A model generated the notes under the pieces. The model did no database searches and was not told the DNA's origin. It was given only the letters and a program-made list of their open reading frames with translations. A DNA stretch of 64,000 bases from the NCBI GenBank assembly GCA_949425635.1, contig CASPWD010000002.1, positions 248,001-312,000 on the forward strand, read 5' to 3'. Source of the DNA: an uncultured Bacilli bacterium (lineage in GTDB: Bacteria > Bacillota_I > Bacilli_A > RF39 > UBA660). Position numbers and translations under genes: made by a program. Shown piece by piece: positions 16,854 to 26,747 of this stretch; positions within the stretch are counted from its first letter, which is position 1, and each line of letters starts with the position of its first letter.

Positions 16854-17756
16854 TCACCTCTCTAAGTATTTCAAAATCACTTTTGCTAATACCTTCAAAG
16901 TATTATTTAGTTCCTCTATTTCATTATATTGTCCGCCAAGTTCAATTAGAACACTATGATTGCTTATATTTTGATTATAAATTCCATTTACTCCAGCTCC
17001 TTCCTTCAAAGATATTCCCCTTGTAATACCACTTACTTCATTTTCAAGAAGTTCATTCATTTTTTTAGCCAACTCGTAGTTTACTTCATATCCTTCATAT
17101 TCTGCTCCAACTACAAATAATATTCTGGCGTATTTTTCATTATCTTTTTCTAACAAAGTCTTAGACAAAGCAGCCGAATCTCTATGTAAATCTATAATCA
17201 ATTCTAAATCTTTATTTTCGCTTATAACTGGCATAATGAGTTCTTTTGAAGCATCATAACTATATTTATAAGACCAACCATTCTTTTTTAAAACATCTGT
17301 AACACTTTTATCCTCAACAATAACATCAACTCCTAAATCATTTAAGTAATCTCTTAATATATAACCCATCATCTTTACTGTAGGATTTATATTATAAACC
17401 TCCAAATACTTATCACTATACGCTTCGTTTTCATGAGTAGTATAAACATAAATTTTATGAGAACTAGCATTCGTATTACCAACAGGAACATCACTTTCCT
17501 CTTCTTTAAAAGTAAAAGCTTCTCCTAATATTATTTGAGGATTTTGATACTTATTCAAAATACCTTTTGAATTCTTACCATTTTTAGAATTTTCGATAAT
17601 ATGAGCAATTATTTCGTCATTATTAAGTTTTGATAAATACAAATTATATATCAAGTTATAAATAAGATTAAAAGAAATATATATTAAAATAATTAACATT
17701 AATATTTTTAATACATTGTATTTTTTTCTATGCTTACCCTTAAATCTTTTAGCCAT
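16854..17756 (-). CDS. spoIIP: Stage II sporulation protein P
   Basis: A 300-residue protein with an N-terminal membrane anchor (about residues 14-36) and an extracytoplasmic amidase/endopeptidase domain. Family motifs are present: TTHENEAY (first metal-binding His and Glu), IIDLHRDSAAL (second His), and LIELGGQYN near the end. SpoIIP works with SpoIID and SpoIIM to thin septal peptidoglycan during engulfment. The divergent neighbour is rpsT, matching the rpsT-gpr-spoIIP area of B. subtilis, but gpr is absent from this spot. It overlaps nothing, and its start follows AAAAGGTGAT. Confidence 0.9.
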   Translation of the reverse strand: MAKRFKGKHRKKYNVLKILMLIILIYISFNLIYNLIYNLYLSKLNNDEIIAHIIENSKNGKNSKGILNKYQNPQIILGEAFTFKEEESDVPVGNTNASSHKIYVYTTHENEAYSDKYLEVYNINPTVKMMGYILRDYLNDLGVDVIVEDKSVTDVLKKNGWSYKYSYDASKELIMPVISENKDLELIIDLHRDSAALSKTLLEKDNEKYARILFVVGAEYEGYEVNYELAKKMNELLENEVSGITRGISLKEGAGVNGIYNQNISNHSVLIELGGQYNEIEELNNTLKVLAKVILKYLER

Positions 17757-17823
17757 TTTTTATCACCTTTTTTAAACTATATCTTGGTTTACAATAAAAT
17801 TAAGTCGTTTTTTTTACTTTTGC

Positions 17824-17852
17824 TTGCCTTTTTCTAATATTTTTAGTATAAT
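17824..17852 (+). promoter_or_regulatory. Sigma-A-type promoter of rpsT
   Basis: TTGCCT and TATAAT are separated by 17 bases, about 33 bases upstream of the rpsT start. Confidence 0.65.
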
Positions 17853-17884
17853 TCTATTTGTATTCAAGGGAAGGAGCGACGAAG

Positions 17885-18148
17885 ATGGCTAATATTAAGA
17901 GTTCTAAAAAAGCAATCAAAGTTATAGCAAAGAAAACTAAAGCTAACCACGATTATAAAGCTAGAGTTAAAAATACTATTAAAGAATGCGAAAAAGCTAT
18001 AGCTGCTAAGGATGTAGCCGCTGCTACTGAAGCTGTTAAAAAAGTACAAAAGAACATTGACAAAGCTGTTAGCAAAGGTGTAGTTAAAAAGAACACAGCT
18101 GATAGAGAAAAGTCAAGATTAAATAAAAAAGTTAAAGAAATGAAGTAA
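17885..18148 (+). CDS. rpsT: Ribosomal protein S20
   Basis: An 87-residue basic protein starting MANIKSSKKAIKVI, the conserved S20 N-terminus. It is helical, rich in Ala and Lys, and ends REKSRLNKKVKEMK. S20 binds 16S rRNA early in 30S assembly. The ATG at 17885 is chosen over an upstream start because GGAAGGAGCG precedes it at normal spacing. A promoter and a terminator bracket the gene, so it is transcribed alone. Confidence 0.97.
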   Translation: MANIKSSKKAIKVIAKKTKANHDYKARVKNTIKECEKAIAAKDVAAATEAVKKVQKNIDKAVSKGVVKKNTADREKSRLNKKVKEMK

Positions 18149-18166
18149 TTTTACTTCATTTTTTTA
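18139..18166 (+). terminator. Rho-independent terminator of rpsT
   Basis: AATGAAGTAA and TTACTTCATT pair and are followed by a T-run. The stem includes the rpsT stop codon. Confidence 0.8.
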
Positions 18167-18209
18167 TTGCTCTTTTATCTAGTATGATATAATACAATAA
18201 GGTGATAAT

Positions 18210-19133
18210 ATGATAAAAATCAAAAACTTCTTATTTTTTACTTTAACAATAGCAATTATAGCTACAATATATATAAATCGCGACATTCTTTTAACAAGAA
18301 TAACTGAATTCGCCAAACCAACAACTGAAATTGTCATTCCAGAAGCAAATAATTACACTAAGAAACAAAGTTTCAATTTCATAAAAAGTACCGACAACTA
18401 TACTCCTTATAATTATGAAGATATAAAAAATATTTTCTATAGTGCTTTAAACCAAGGCTGGACAGAATTCACATTTAGATGTCCTACAGAATATACAAGT
18501 TGTTTAAAAGACATTTCAAGACTAAGTCATGATGAAATAGCACTGAGCGATATTAATAACTTTGTTCACCCTTACAACAGTTACTCTACTATAAAAACCT
18601 TATATGATGATACTGGAGAAGTAAAAATAAAGATTACTCATCTATATTCAGATGAAGAAATAGTAAAAATCGATAAAGAGATTGATAAAATAATTCTTTC
18701 AGTCACAGACAACAATATGACTATTGAAGAAAAAATAAAAGCATTACACGATCATATTATCAACGAAACGAAATACGACACTAAAAGATCTAATGAAGGC
18801 AAAAGTGAATACGATTCAGCTAGAATTAATGGTGTTTTATATGATCATTACGCCATATGTAGTGGTTATACCGATTTAATGGCTGTTATATTAGAAAAAC
18901 TAAACGTTCCAAATTTCAAAGTAGCAAGTTCAACTCATGTTTGGAACGCTGTATATTTAAACAATACTTGGCTTCATCTAGACTTAACTTGGGATGATCC
19001 TGTAACAACATCAGGAAATGATATACTAGACGATTCTTACTTTCTTATAACTACCGAAAAACTAAAAAGTCTAGATAACGGTTCTTTAGAGCACACCTTT
19101 AATAAAGAGGTCTATACAGAATTAAAAAACTAA
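18210..19133 (+). CDS. Membrane-anchored transglutaminase-like protein
   Basis: A 307-residue protein with an N-terminal signal anchor (about residues 5-24) and an extracellular transglutaminase-like domain. The Cys/His/Asp triad is visible: AICSGYTDLMAVIL, STHVWNAVYL, and HLDLTWDDP. Proteins of this layout are common cell-surface proteins of low-GC anaerobes and may be proteases or cross-linking enzymes; the substrate is unknown. It is transcribed alone from behind rpsT and ends at a strong terminator. The start at 18210 follows AAGGTGATA. Confidence 0.85.
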   Translation: MIKIKNFLFFTLTIAIIATIYINRDILLTRITEFAKPTTEIVIPEANNYTKKQSFNFIKSTDNYTPYNYEDIKNIFYSALNQGWTEFTFRCPTEYTSCLKDISRLSHDEIALSDINNFVHPYNSYSTIKTLYDDTGEVKIKITHLYSDEEIVKIDKEIDKIILSVTDNNMTIEEKIKALHDHIINETKYDTKRSNEGKSEYDSARINGVLYDHYAICSGYTDLMAVILEKLNVPNFKVASSTHVWNAVYLNNTWLHLDLTWDDPVTTSGNDILDDSYFLITTEKLKSLDNGSLEHTFNKEVYTELKN

Positions 19134-19137
19134 AAAA

Positions 19138-19166
19138 AACGCCGAATAACATTCGACGTTTTTTCA
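19138..19166 (+). terminator. Rho-independent terminator
   Basis: An AACGCCGAAT/ATTCGACGTT hairpin is followed by TTTTTT. Confidence 0.85.
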
Positions 19167-19209
19167 TATAGTCATTTAACATAAAATAAATTTTTATTTC
19201 ATAATTAAA

Positions 19210-20364
19210 CTATTTTGCAAACAATATCTTCTCGCTATTATAAGACCTTACTATATAAAATAACACTACACCTATATAAACAATAGTTGAACCTATTGTA
19301 ATTAAGACATTACTTAAACTAGCTGTATTAGTAAATAAATCCATCAAAATTTGTTCAAAATTACATATAGGTATTAAATAATAGCTTGCATTCAAATCTA
19401 ATTCTAAGATAGAAACAAATAACGGAACAATACAAACCATATTTAATAAAGATACTGCACTCTGAGCTTCTTTATAAGTTCTAGAAAAACAAGTCAAAGC
19501 AAATGCAACTCCCGCAATAAAGAATGATGCTCCAGCAATGATTATCAAACTTCCAAAAATACTTTCAAAAGATAAAATAAATTCAAATTCTTCAAACATT
19601 GTATACACATGTTTACCAACTAATAAACTTCCAACAGTTAAAACAAAGCCCACTAATGAAGCGATAAATCCAACTATTACAGAAGATAAATATTTACCAG
19701 TTAATAATTCAGTTTTTTTAATTGGAAACGTTAAAATAGTTTCTAAAGTACCATTTTCTCTTTCTGTTGCTGTAACTCCTGTTGCCATACTTGATGTTGC
19801 CATACAAATAGCCATTATAATATAAGTAAACGATACAGTAAGAACGACATTTAACATGTAATTAGTATTACTTAAATCTTCATAATCTACCTCAAAATGA
19901 TTATAAGCCTCATTCAAATCAATGCCATGGCTAATTAAATAAGCATTAGTTAAATAATCACTATAACTTTCTAAATATTGGGATAATATAACATTTAAAG
20001 ACATCCCATTAGTGTTACTACTATTAGTATATATTTTATATTCATTGCTTTTCTCATTATACGTAACATACCCAGCAATATTATTACTTTCGTATTCTTT
20101 ATCCAACTCATCTTTAGTATCATATTTTATATAATCAATATTTAAGCTATCCAAAATTTCCTTTTCTCCATCTGTTATATCATAATTAATACCAATTGTA
20201 TAACTCATACTTTCACTTTCCTCAGCCGAATCATACATAGTACCATATAACATGATCATAGCAGGTATGATAAGGGGAAAAAGCAACATTCTAAGTACTG
20301 TCTTCTTATCCCTAAAAATACTTCGTAGCTCTTTTTTTAAAGTAATTAAAACATTCTTATTCAT
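19210..20364 (-). CDS. ABC-2 type permease (NatB-like)
   Basis: A 384-residue membrane protein with one helix near residue 30, a large extracytoplasmic domain of about 130 residues, then five helices. The segment MATSSMATGVTATERENGTLETILTFPIKKTELL is typical of NatB-type ABC-2 permeases. With the overlapping ATPase gene upstream it would form a NatAB-like exporter for Na+, peptide or drug; the substrate is not knowable here. The ATG at 20364 is preferred to the GTG at 20373 because AGGAGGTG immediately precedes it. It overlaps the ATPase gene by eight bases. Confidence 0.85.
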   Translation of the reverse strand: MNKNVLITLKKELRSIFRDKKTVLRMLLFPLIIPAMIMLYGTMYDSAEESESMSYTIGINYDITDGEKEILDSLNIDYIKYDTKDELDKEYESNNIAGYVTYNEKSNEYKIYTNSSNTNGMSLNVILSQYLESYSDYLTNAYLISHGIDLNEAYNHFEVDYEDLSNTNYMLNVVLTVSFTYIIMAICMATSSMATGVTATERENGTLETILTFPIKKTELLTGKYLSSVIVGFIASLVGFVLTVGSLLVGKHVYTMFEEFEFILSFESIFGSLIIIAGASFFIAGVAFALTCFSRTYKEAQSAVSLLNMVCIVPLFVSILELDLNASYYLIPICNFEQILMDLFTNTASLSNVLITIGSTIVYIGVVLFYIVRSYNSEKILFAK

Positions 20365-21112
20365 TAGTTTCACCTCCTATTAAAACAAAAAAGGCATCCC
20401 TTAAATTAGTTGTATTCGTCTCTTTTATTATACTTTTAGGAGTACCTTCTTTAATTACTTCCCCATGATGGATTAAAACCACTCTATCACAAATGTTTTC
20501 AGCTTCTTCCATATAATGAGTAGAATACAAAATACCTTTATCAGCTTTCTTTTCCTCTTTAATAAAATCTAATATTGTTTTACTAGAAATTATATCAAGT
20601 CCACTAGTAGCTTCATCAAAAATATAATATTTCGGATTATGAACAACACACCTAGCTATATTAACTCTTTGCATCTGTCCAGTAGATAAATTTTCTATTC
20701 TTTGATGTAAAAAACTATCTAAATTAAACCTTTTAGAAACAACTTTAATCCTTTTATCAATTTTTTCTTTTTCCATACCATAGTATAAAGCACACATCTC
20801 CAACAGCTCATATGGTGAAATATCTTTATAAAGTTTTGTATTACCAGATAAGAAAGATATTTTCTTTTTTATTTCAATATCATCATTTTTATAGCTTAAA
20901 TTATCTATTTTTACCTCACCACTACTTGGTTCCATAATACCAGCACACATCCTAAGTAAGGTAGTTTTACCTGCTCCATTAGGCCCCAATATACCAAGAA
21001 CTTCTCCTTCGTGAGCTTCAAAAGAAATATTATTATCTGCCAAAAACTTCAACTTTTTATTTTTGCTTATCTCTTTAGTAAATTCCTTTGTTACATTACA
21101 AATCTCAATCAT
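20357..21112 (-). CDS. ABC transporter ATP-binding protein (NatA-like)
   Basis: A 251-residue ATPase with Walker A GPNGAGKTT, signature LSTGQMQRVNIARC, Walker B YYIFDEATSGLD and switch His in YSTHYMEEAE. It pairs with the downstream permease in a NatAB-type exporter. The start is the ATG at 21112 (MIEICNVTKEF) after AAAAGGAGA. It overlaps the end of miaA by eight bases, so miaA, this gene and the permease gene form one translationally coupled operon. Confidence 0.9.
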   Translation of the reverse strand: MIEICNVTKEFTKEISKNKKLKFLADNNISFEAHEGEVLGILGPNGAGKTTLLRMCAGIMEPSSGEVKIDNLSYKNDDIEIKKKISFLSGNTKLYKDISPYELLEMCALYYGMEKEKIDKRIKVVSKRFNLDSFLHQRIENLSTGQMQRVNIARCVVHNPKYYIFDEATSGLDIISSKTILDFIKEEKKADKGILYSTHYMEEAENICDRVVLIHHGEVIKEGTPKSIIKETNTTNLRDAFFVLIGGETNE

Positions 21113-21971
21113 TATTTTTCTCCTTTTCAATAAAGTCTATGACTTCAGCAACTGTTTCAGTAAAATTATTAAAATTGACATCGAACCAATTTACATCCAA
21201 TTGATTATTAAAGAAAGTATACTGCCTTTTTGCATAATGCCTAGAGTTCTGTTTGATTTTGTCTAACGCTTCCTCCAACGACACCTTACCATCAAAATAT
21301 TCATACATTTCCTTATATCCAATACCACCCATTAATGGTTTAGTTCTAATTCCTTTATCATAAAAACTACGAGCCTCATCTATCAAACCATTTTCCACCA
21401 TGACATCAACTCTTTTATTTATTCTATCATATAAAACATCCCTATCAGTCGTTAAACCAATAATTACATGTTCATATAAACTAACAGGTTCTACACATTC
21501 AGTTTCAGTCTTATTTAAAAAACGTTCTAGTCTAACCCTATTATTTGGATGAATCAATGTATTTGGATCCTTCTCTCTAACTAAATCATACAACTCTTCA
21601 TTAGAATATCCTGAATAATCAACACTACTTTTTTCTTCTAAACTAAATCTATAATCATACAAAGCTGCTTTCAAATAAAGTCCAGTTCCCCCAACAAAAA
21701 CAATATTCCTATCCTTATACTTATCTAATAATTCTCTAACATCTTTTTGATAATCATACACTGTGTATTCTTCAGTAACATCTTTTATATCAAACAAGCA
21801 ATGAGGAACTCCACATTTTTCTTCTTCAGTAACTTTAGCTGTACCTATATCTAAATCTTTATAAACTTGCATAGCATCAGCATTTATTATAATCGCATTA
21901 TACTTTAAGGCCAGCTCTACTGATAACTTAGTTTTACCTACGCCTGTTGGTCCAACAATACATAAAATCAT
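21105..21971 (-). CDS. miaA: tRNA dimethylallyltransferase
   Basis: A 288-residue protein, slightly short for MiaA. It has the P-loop GPTGVGKT, the substrate loop INADAMQVYKDLDIGTAK, FVGGTGLYLKA, and the C-terminal MGGIGYKEM and SRHYAKRQYTFF motifs. MiaA adds the dimethylallyl group to A37 of tRNAs that read UNN codons. In many Bacillota miaA lies next to mutL; here mutL is 2 kb away with a plus-strand ABC exporter gene in between. It is first in an operon with the NatAB-like genes. Confidence 0.96.
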   Translation of the reverse strand: MILCIVGPTGVGKTKLSVELALKYNAIIINADAMQVYKDLDIGTAKVTEEEKCGVPHCLFDIKDVTEEYTVYDYQKDVRELLDKYKDRNIVFVGGTGLYLKAALYDYRFSLEEKSSVDYSGYSNEELYDLVREKDPNTLIHPNNRVRLERFLNKTETECVEPVSLYEHVIIGLTTDRDVLYDRINKRVDVMVENGLIDEARSFYDKGIRTKPLMGGIGYKEMYEYFDGKVSLEEALDKIKQNSRHYAKRQYTFFNNQLDVNWFDVNFNNFTETVAEVIDFIEKEKNND

Positions 21972-22128
21972 TAACTCACTTCCTTAATATCCTTATTATA
22001 CGCTATATTTTAAAATTATAAAATATCAAGTTAAACACCAAAACAGCAAAATTTAATTAATCCTACTATCCTAAATTTATAAAAATTACAAATTATGATA
22101 TAATTTAACCTTGAAAGGAAAAATGTAT

Positions 22129-23913
22129 ATGAAAAATCTAAATAAAAAAGAAAAAAAGAAAGACCAAGAAAATAAAAAAGATTATAGTCTTTGGACGAAC
22201 TTGAAATTATCTTTTAAATACGCCAAGCATCAAAAAAAGGAATTTATTCTTTATTTTATTTTTAATGTACTCTTAGCAATCATCGGTGCAATTGCCCCTC
22301 TCTTATCAGCCAAACAATTACTGAAATTAACTGATGGAATTTTAAGTGAATTAATGGCTATCTCTATTCTTATTTTAATAATTGAAATAAGTAGAAATCT
22401 TTGCAACCTATTAGCAAGAAAATTTTCACAAATCTTTGCTGCTGAAATACTTAAAAAAATCCAAATAGATATTGCTCGCGAAGTATTAAAGATTGAAACT
22501 TCTGACTTAGACAAATCATCAAGTGGTATATTCATAGATCGTTTAGTTAAAGACACTGGCCGTATCGCCGATATTTTTCTTGACTTAAATATGTCTATTA
22601 CCGAAGTCGTTACAAATATTGGTATTCTCTTCGCTGTCTTTGTAATCAACAAAGTATTATTCTTTTATTATATTATTGCTATATCTATCATCTTCGTTAT
22701 CGAAAAAATAAGAATTAGTAAATTTATATCGGTTGACAAAAAATATCGTAAAGATGCCGAAAAAGCAACTGGTTTAGTTGGAGAATTAGTACGTGGCGTT
22801 AGAGATGTTAAAGTTCTTAATGCTAGCGAATCATTTATGAAAAAAATTAGCTCTGATATAAAAAAGATAAACGAAGAAAGATACGAAATGGGACGAATTC
22901 GTCGAACTTACACCTTCTTATCAGGATCTATTCGTGACATTTTAGATTTTACACTTGTTGCCTTAGCAGTATTTATGATATCTAAAAATTATTTAACAAT
23001 CGCTAATTTTGTTGTCATATACATGTATCGTAATAAAATATTTGATTTACTAACTTTAGTCAGTCGTGTCTTAGAATGGATTAAGGACTTTAACTTATCT
23101 GCTGGTCGTGTTTTTGAAGTTATAGGTGATGATACATTTAAAAAAGAAAAATTCGGTACCAAACATATCAATAATATTAAAGGAGACTTCGAATTTAAAA
23201 ACGTTCATTTCGGTTATAATGAAGAAAAAGAAGTTCTTAAAGGCATTAGTTTTAAAGTAAAACATAACGAAACAGTTTCTTTCGTTGGAAAATCTGGTGC
23301 TGGTAAATCAACAATATTCTCTCTTCTTGCTAAATTATATGAACCAACAAGTGGTAGCATATTAATTGATGGTATGAACATAAATGAACTTGATTGCGAT
23401 TCAATTCGTGGTAATATCAGTATTATCACACAAAGTCCATATATTTTTAATTTAACAATTCGTGAAAACTTTACAATCGTTAAAGAAGATTTGACCGAAG
23501 AAGAAATGATTAAAGCTTGTAAATTAGCCAAATTACACGAATTTATAATGTCCCTACCTAACGGATATGACACACTAGTCGGTGAAGGAGGACTAACTTT
23601 ATCTGGTGGACAAAGACAACGTCTCGCAATTGCTCGTGCCTTAGCCCAAAAAACAGAAATAATTCTTTTCGACGAAGCAACTAGTGCTTTAGATAACGAA
23701 ACACAAAAAGGTATTCAAGATGCTATCAATAACATGAAAAACGAATATACTATTTTAATCATTGCACATCGTTTATCGACAGTTATTAACAGTGACAAAA
23801 TAATGATTATTGATGATGGACAAATAACTGATACTGGTACTCATGAAGAACTTTTAAAAACGAATAAAGAATATAAAAAATTATACGAAATGGAATTAAA
23901 AGAAACAAAATAA
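22129..23913 (+). CDS. ABC exporter, fused membrane and ATPase domains
   Basis: A protein of about 594 residues: a Lys-rich N-terminus, six hydrophobic helices over about 30-320, then an ATPase domain with Walker A GKSGAGKST, Q-loop ITQSPYIFN, signature LSGGQRQRLAIARAL, Walker B IILFDEATSALD and a final His in IAHRLSTV. It is a half-transporter exporting lipid, drug or peptide; no accessory domain indicates the cargo. The ATG at 22129 is the best spaced from GAAAGGA; 22123 is also possible. A TATAAT box lies at 22099-22104. It sits alone on the plus strand between miaA and mutL. Confidence 0.9.
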   Translation: MKNLNKKEKKKDQENKKDYSLWTNLKLSFKYAKHQKKEFILYFIFNVLLAIIGAIAPLLSAKQLLKLTDGILSELMAISILILIIEISRNLCNLLARKFSQIFAAEILKKIQIDIAREVLKIETSDLDKSSSGIFIDRLVKDTGRIADIFLDLNMSITEVVTNIGILFAVFVINKVLFFYYIIAISIIFVIEKIRISKFISVDKKYRKDAEKATGLVGELVRGVRDVKVLNASESFMKKISSDIKKINEERYEMGRIRRTYTFLSGSIRDILDFTLVALAVFMISKNYLTIANFVVIYMYRNKIFDLLTLVSRVLEWIKDFNLSAGRVFEVIGDDTFKKEKFGTKHINNIKGDFEFKNVHFGYNEEKEVLKGISFKVKHNETVSFVGKSGAGKSTIFSLLAKLYEPTSGSILIDGMNINELDCDSIRGNISIITQSPYIFNLTIRENFTIVKEDLTEEEMIKACKLAKLHEFIMSLPNGYDTLVGEGGLTLSGGQRQRLAIARALAQKTEIILFDEATSALDNETQKGIQDAINNMKNEYTILIIAHRLSTVINSDKIMIIDDGQITDTGTHEELLKTNKEYKKLYEMELKETK

Positions 23914-23914
23914 A

Positions 23915-23949
23915 CAAAAAGTACAACATTATTTTGATGTACTCTTTTT
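23915..23949. terminator. Bidirectional terminator between the ABC exporter gene and mutL
   Basis: AAAAAGTACA and TGTACTCTTTTT form a hairpin with A-run and T-run on opposite sides, serving the two convergent genes. Confidence 0.75.
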
Positions 23950-25729
23950 AATTCATCGCTCTTTTAAACATTTTTTCTAAATCATAAACACTAAATTTTA
24001 TTATCGTAGGTCTACCATGAGGACAATTGTAAGGATTATCTGTATTAACAAGTTCCCTTAAAATTTCTTCTTGTGCCTCTGTACTAATTCTTGTATTAGC
24101 TTTAATAGACATCTTACAAGCCAAGGTAATTGCAATATGTTCATTAAACTTAACTCGATCAAAACGATTTCCAATCTTAATAATAGAATCAAATATTTTA
24201 TGAATAGATTCCTCTTCCCATCCTTCTTTCAACCAAGTTGGATGTTCTTTAATCGTATACGTATTATATCCAAACTCTTCAACTACAAAGCCCATCCCTA
24301 ATAAAACATCCATATGTTCTTTAATTGTTAAATAATCGCTAGCATTAAGTTCAATATTAATAGGAAATAACGGAGCGACAGTTGAAGTAACTTGTTCTTT
24401 AAGTGCTTTTAAATACTTATCATAATTTATTCTCTCTTGAGCTGCATGCTGATCAATTAAATAAACGCCTTCTTCATTCTGAGCAATTATATAAGTCCCT
24501 AAAGCTAATCCTACTGGATATAAAACCAACTTTTTCAATTCAGGATTAATAATTAAGTCCTTATCATTAGATGTTTCATATTGAGCATCCTCTTCTTGAA
24601 CGCTAAAATCTAATTCAGTCTGATAATTAGCTTTCTTTTCTTCAACATCCTGTTCTTGTACTTTTTCTTCTACTATTTCATTTTTTACCATCGTATTAGG
24701 TAAATTTATCTCAACAGCTTCTTCTCTCAAAGCATTAGGGATTAACAACTCTTTATATAGCTTATCTTTTATTGTATCAACAATCATATTATAAAGTTCA
24801 TTTGTTTTACTTAACTTAATATCTTGTTTTGTCGGATGAATATTAACATCTATCAAAGTAGGATCAGTTTCAAACTTTAATACAACGATCGGAAATTTAA
24901 TATCTGGTTTATAAGTATAGTAAGCATCATTAATAGCTCTATTTAAATCATTATTTCTAACAATTCTGCCATTTACTATCGTAATCATATGATTGCGATT
25001 TGACTTTAAAACTTCTGGCTTACATATAAATCCTTCCATATCATAATCATCAGTAGAGCCCTTCACTTCAATCATTTTACTAGACACATTAAGTCCATAT
25101 ATTTCATGAATTGTCTTTAATAAATTCCCTGATCCACTTGTTTTTACAACTGTTTTGTCATTATTTGTAAGTTCAAACTTAATATCAGGATAGGAAAGTG
25201 CTAATTTTTCAATAAATGAAGTCGTATTAGCTAGTTCATATTGCTCACTCTTTAAGTATTTTAAACGTGCTGGAGTATTATAAAATAAATTAGAAATACT
25301 GATAACAGTTCCTTTTCTCGCATCAGCTGGCTCATTAATTTCCAACTTACCGCCTTTAATATGAATATGTGTACCAACATCACTCGCACAAGTAATCAAA
25401 TCTACTTCTGAAACGGATGCAATCGAAGGCAATGCTTCACCACGAAAACCTAAAGTATTTATAAAAAACAAATCATCTTCACGGACCAATTTACTCGTAG
25501 CATGTCTTTGAAAAGACAAAAGTGCATCTTCGCTCTCCATCCCACTACCATCATCAGTGACTTTAATTTCCTTCAATCCGCCATCATATAAATCGACTTT
25601 AACACTCGTTGCTCCAGCATCTATACTATTCTCAACTAATTCCTTAACAACGGAAGCACATTTTTCCACAACCTCTCCAGCAGCAATTTTATTAGCTAAG
25701 TTTTCACTCATTACTTTAATCTTTGACAT
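23948..25729 (-). CDS. mutL: DNA mismatch repair protein MutL
   Basis: A 593-residue protein. The GHKL ATPase domain has KIAAGEVVEKCASVVKELVE, ENSIDAGAT, DDGSGM and GFRGEALPSIASV. An acidic, variable linker covers about 340-395. The C-terminal domain has DQHAAQERINYD, ACKMSIKAN and CPHGRPT, the metal-binding motifs of nicking MutL proteins. The last acidic residue of DQHA-x2-E-x4-E is Asp instead of Glu. It converges on the ABC exporter gene. MutS is not in the window. Confidence 0.96.
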   Translation of the reverse strand: MSKIKVMSENLANKIAAGEVVEKCASVVKELVENSIDAGATSVKVDLYDGGLKEIKVTDDGSGMESEDALLSFQRHATSKLVREDDLFFINTLGFRGEALPSIASVSEVDLITCASDVGTHIHIKGGKLEINEPADARKGTVISISNLFYNTPARLKYLKSEQYELANTTSFIEKLALSYPDIKFELTNNDKTVVKTSGSGNLLKTIHEIYGLNVSSKMIEVKGSTDDYDMEGFICKPEVLKSNRNHMITIVNGRIVRNNDLNRAINDAYYTYKPDIKFPIVVLKFETDPTLIDVNIHPTKQDIKLSKTNELYNMIVDTIKDKLYKELLIPNALREEAVEINLPNTMVKNEIVEEKVQEQDVEEKKANYQTELDFSVQEEDAQYETSNDKDLIINPELKKLVLYPVGLALGTYIIAQNEEGVYLIDQHAAQERINYDKYLKALKEQVTSTVAPLFPINIELNASDYLTIKEHMDVLLGMGFVVEEFGYNTYTIKEHPTWLKEGWEEESIHKIFDSIIKIGNRFDRVKFNEHIAITLACKMSIKANTRISTEAQEEILRELVNTDNPYNCPHGRPTIIKFSVYDLEKMFKRAMN

Positions 25730-25745
25730 TTTATCACTTCTTTAC

Positions 25746-26747
25746 TTAATCTCTAAACATTGACTTTCTAACTTCAAATAATTCCTTTAAGTCGCTATTT
25801 ATCTCTAACTTACAAGCTTTCTTAATATTTATAAAACCTAAAGAACGAATAACCAAATCACTATTATTTGGAATATCTAAAATAAAACATTCCTTATCCT
25901 TTAATTTCACATTATTTGGAAATACTCTTTCAATCAAAACATCATTACTCATATAAAACGTTAAACTATTTTTTACATTTGATTGTAGTCTTATCTTATC
26001 TTCAATTAAAATACTACTAATTTCTTTAACCTGATAAGTAACTGGCTTAATAATATTTCTAGGATTTACTCGCTTCATCAAAGCAAATTCATCATCTGCA
26101 TAAATAGTCTTTTCTAAAGTAAATCCAGGTGAATCTACTATTTTAATACCTTCACAATTATTAATCTCTATAAAATCAACTGTTGTATTAGGTATCAAAC
26201 TAGTAGCAATCTCTGTTTTTTCATCCTCACTAAACGAAGAAATCTTATTTATAAGTGTACTCTTACCAGCATTAGTAAAACCTAATATATAGCATTCATT
26301 TACACCTTTTTCTTCTAAATTTCGTAATAGTGCTTTTGTATTAAAGTTCTTCTTCGTACTTTGAAAAATTACATCACAATATATACCATACTCACTCTTT
26401 AGCCACTCTTTAATCACATAATCTTTAATACTCTTAGGAACTATATCTACCTTACTTATAATTAAAGTTTTATCAACATTTATACTTTTAAAAGTATTCA
26501 TCGTTTCCTCATTTACATTAAGTAAATCAACTAAAAAATAAACATACTTTGCTTTTTTATTAACTTCTTCTTTTATTTTATCATTAATATTATCTAACTT
26601 TGTAACAGCTTTCTCATTATAATGTATTATCTTAAAACATCTCTCACAATATAAAGAGTCCTTTATCTTTTCTAAGCTCGTATATCCTAGTTCTCCAACT
26701 TTTTCACTTTGCATTACTGCACCACAACCATGACATTTTCTAATCAT
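25746..26747 (-). CDS. yqeH: Ribosome biogenesis GTPase YqeH
   Basis: A 333-residue protein, a little shorter than B. subtilis YqeH. It has a zinc finger (CHGCG and CERCFK) and then a circularly permuted GTPase with G4 (ISKVD) before G1 (GFTNAGKST) and G3 (DSPGF). YqeH is required for 30S assembly. The start is the ATG at 26747 after AGAGGTG. It overlaps the end of yqeG by eight bases; yqeG-yqeH is a conserved pair in Bacillota. It lies 16 bases upstream of mutL and is probably co-transcribed with it. Confidence 0.95.
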   Translation of the reverse strand: MIRKCHGCGAVMQSEKVGELGYTSLEKIKDSLYCERCFKIIHYNEKAVTKLDNINDKIKEEVNKKAKYVYFLVDLLNVNEETMNTFKSINVDKTLIISKVDIVPKSIKDYVIKEWLKSEYGIYCDVIFQSTKKNFNTKALLRNLEEKGVNECYILGFTNAGKSTLINKISSFSEDEKTEIATSLIPNTTVDFIEINNCEGIKIVDSPGFTLEKTIYADDEFALMKRVNPRNIIKPVTYQVKEISSILIEDKIRLQSNVKNSLTFYMSNDVLIERVFPNNVKLKDKECFILDIPNNSDLVIRSLGFINIKKACKLEINSDLKELFEVRKSMFRD

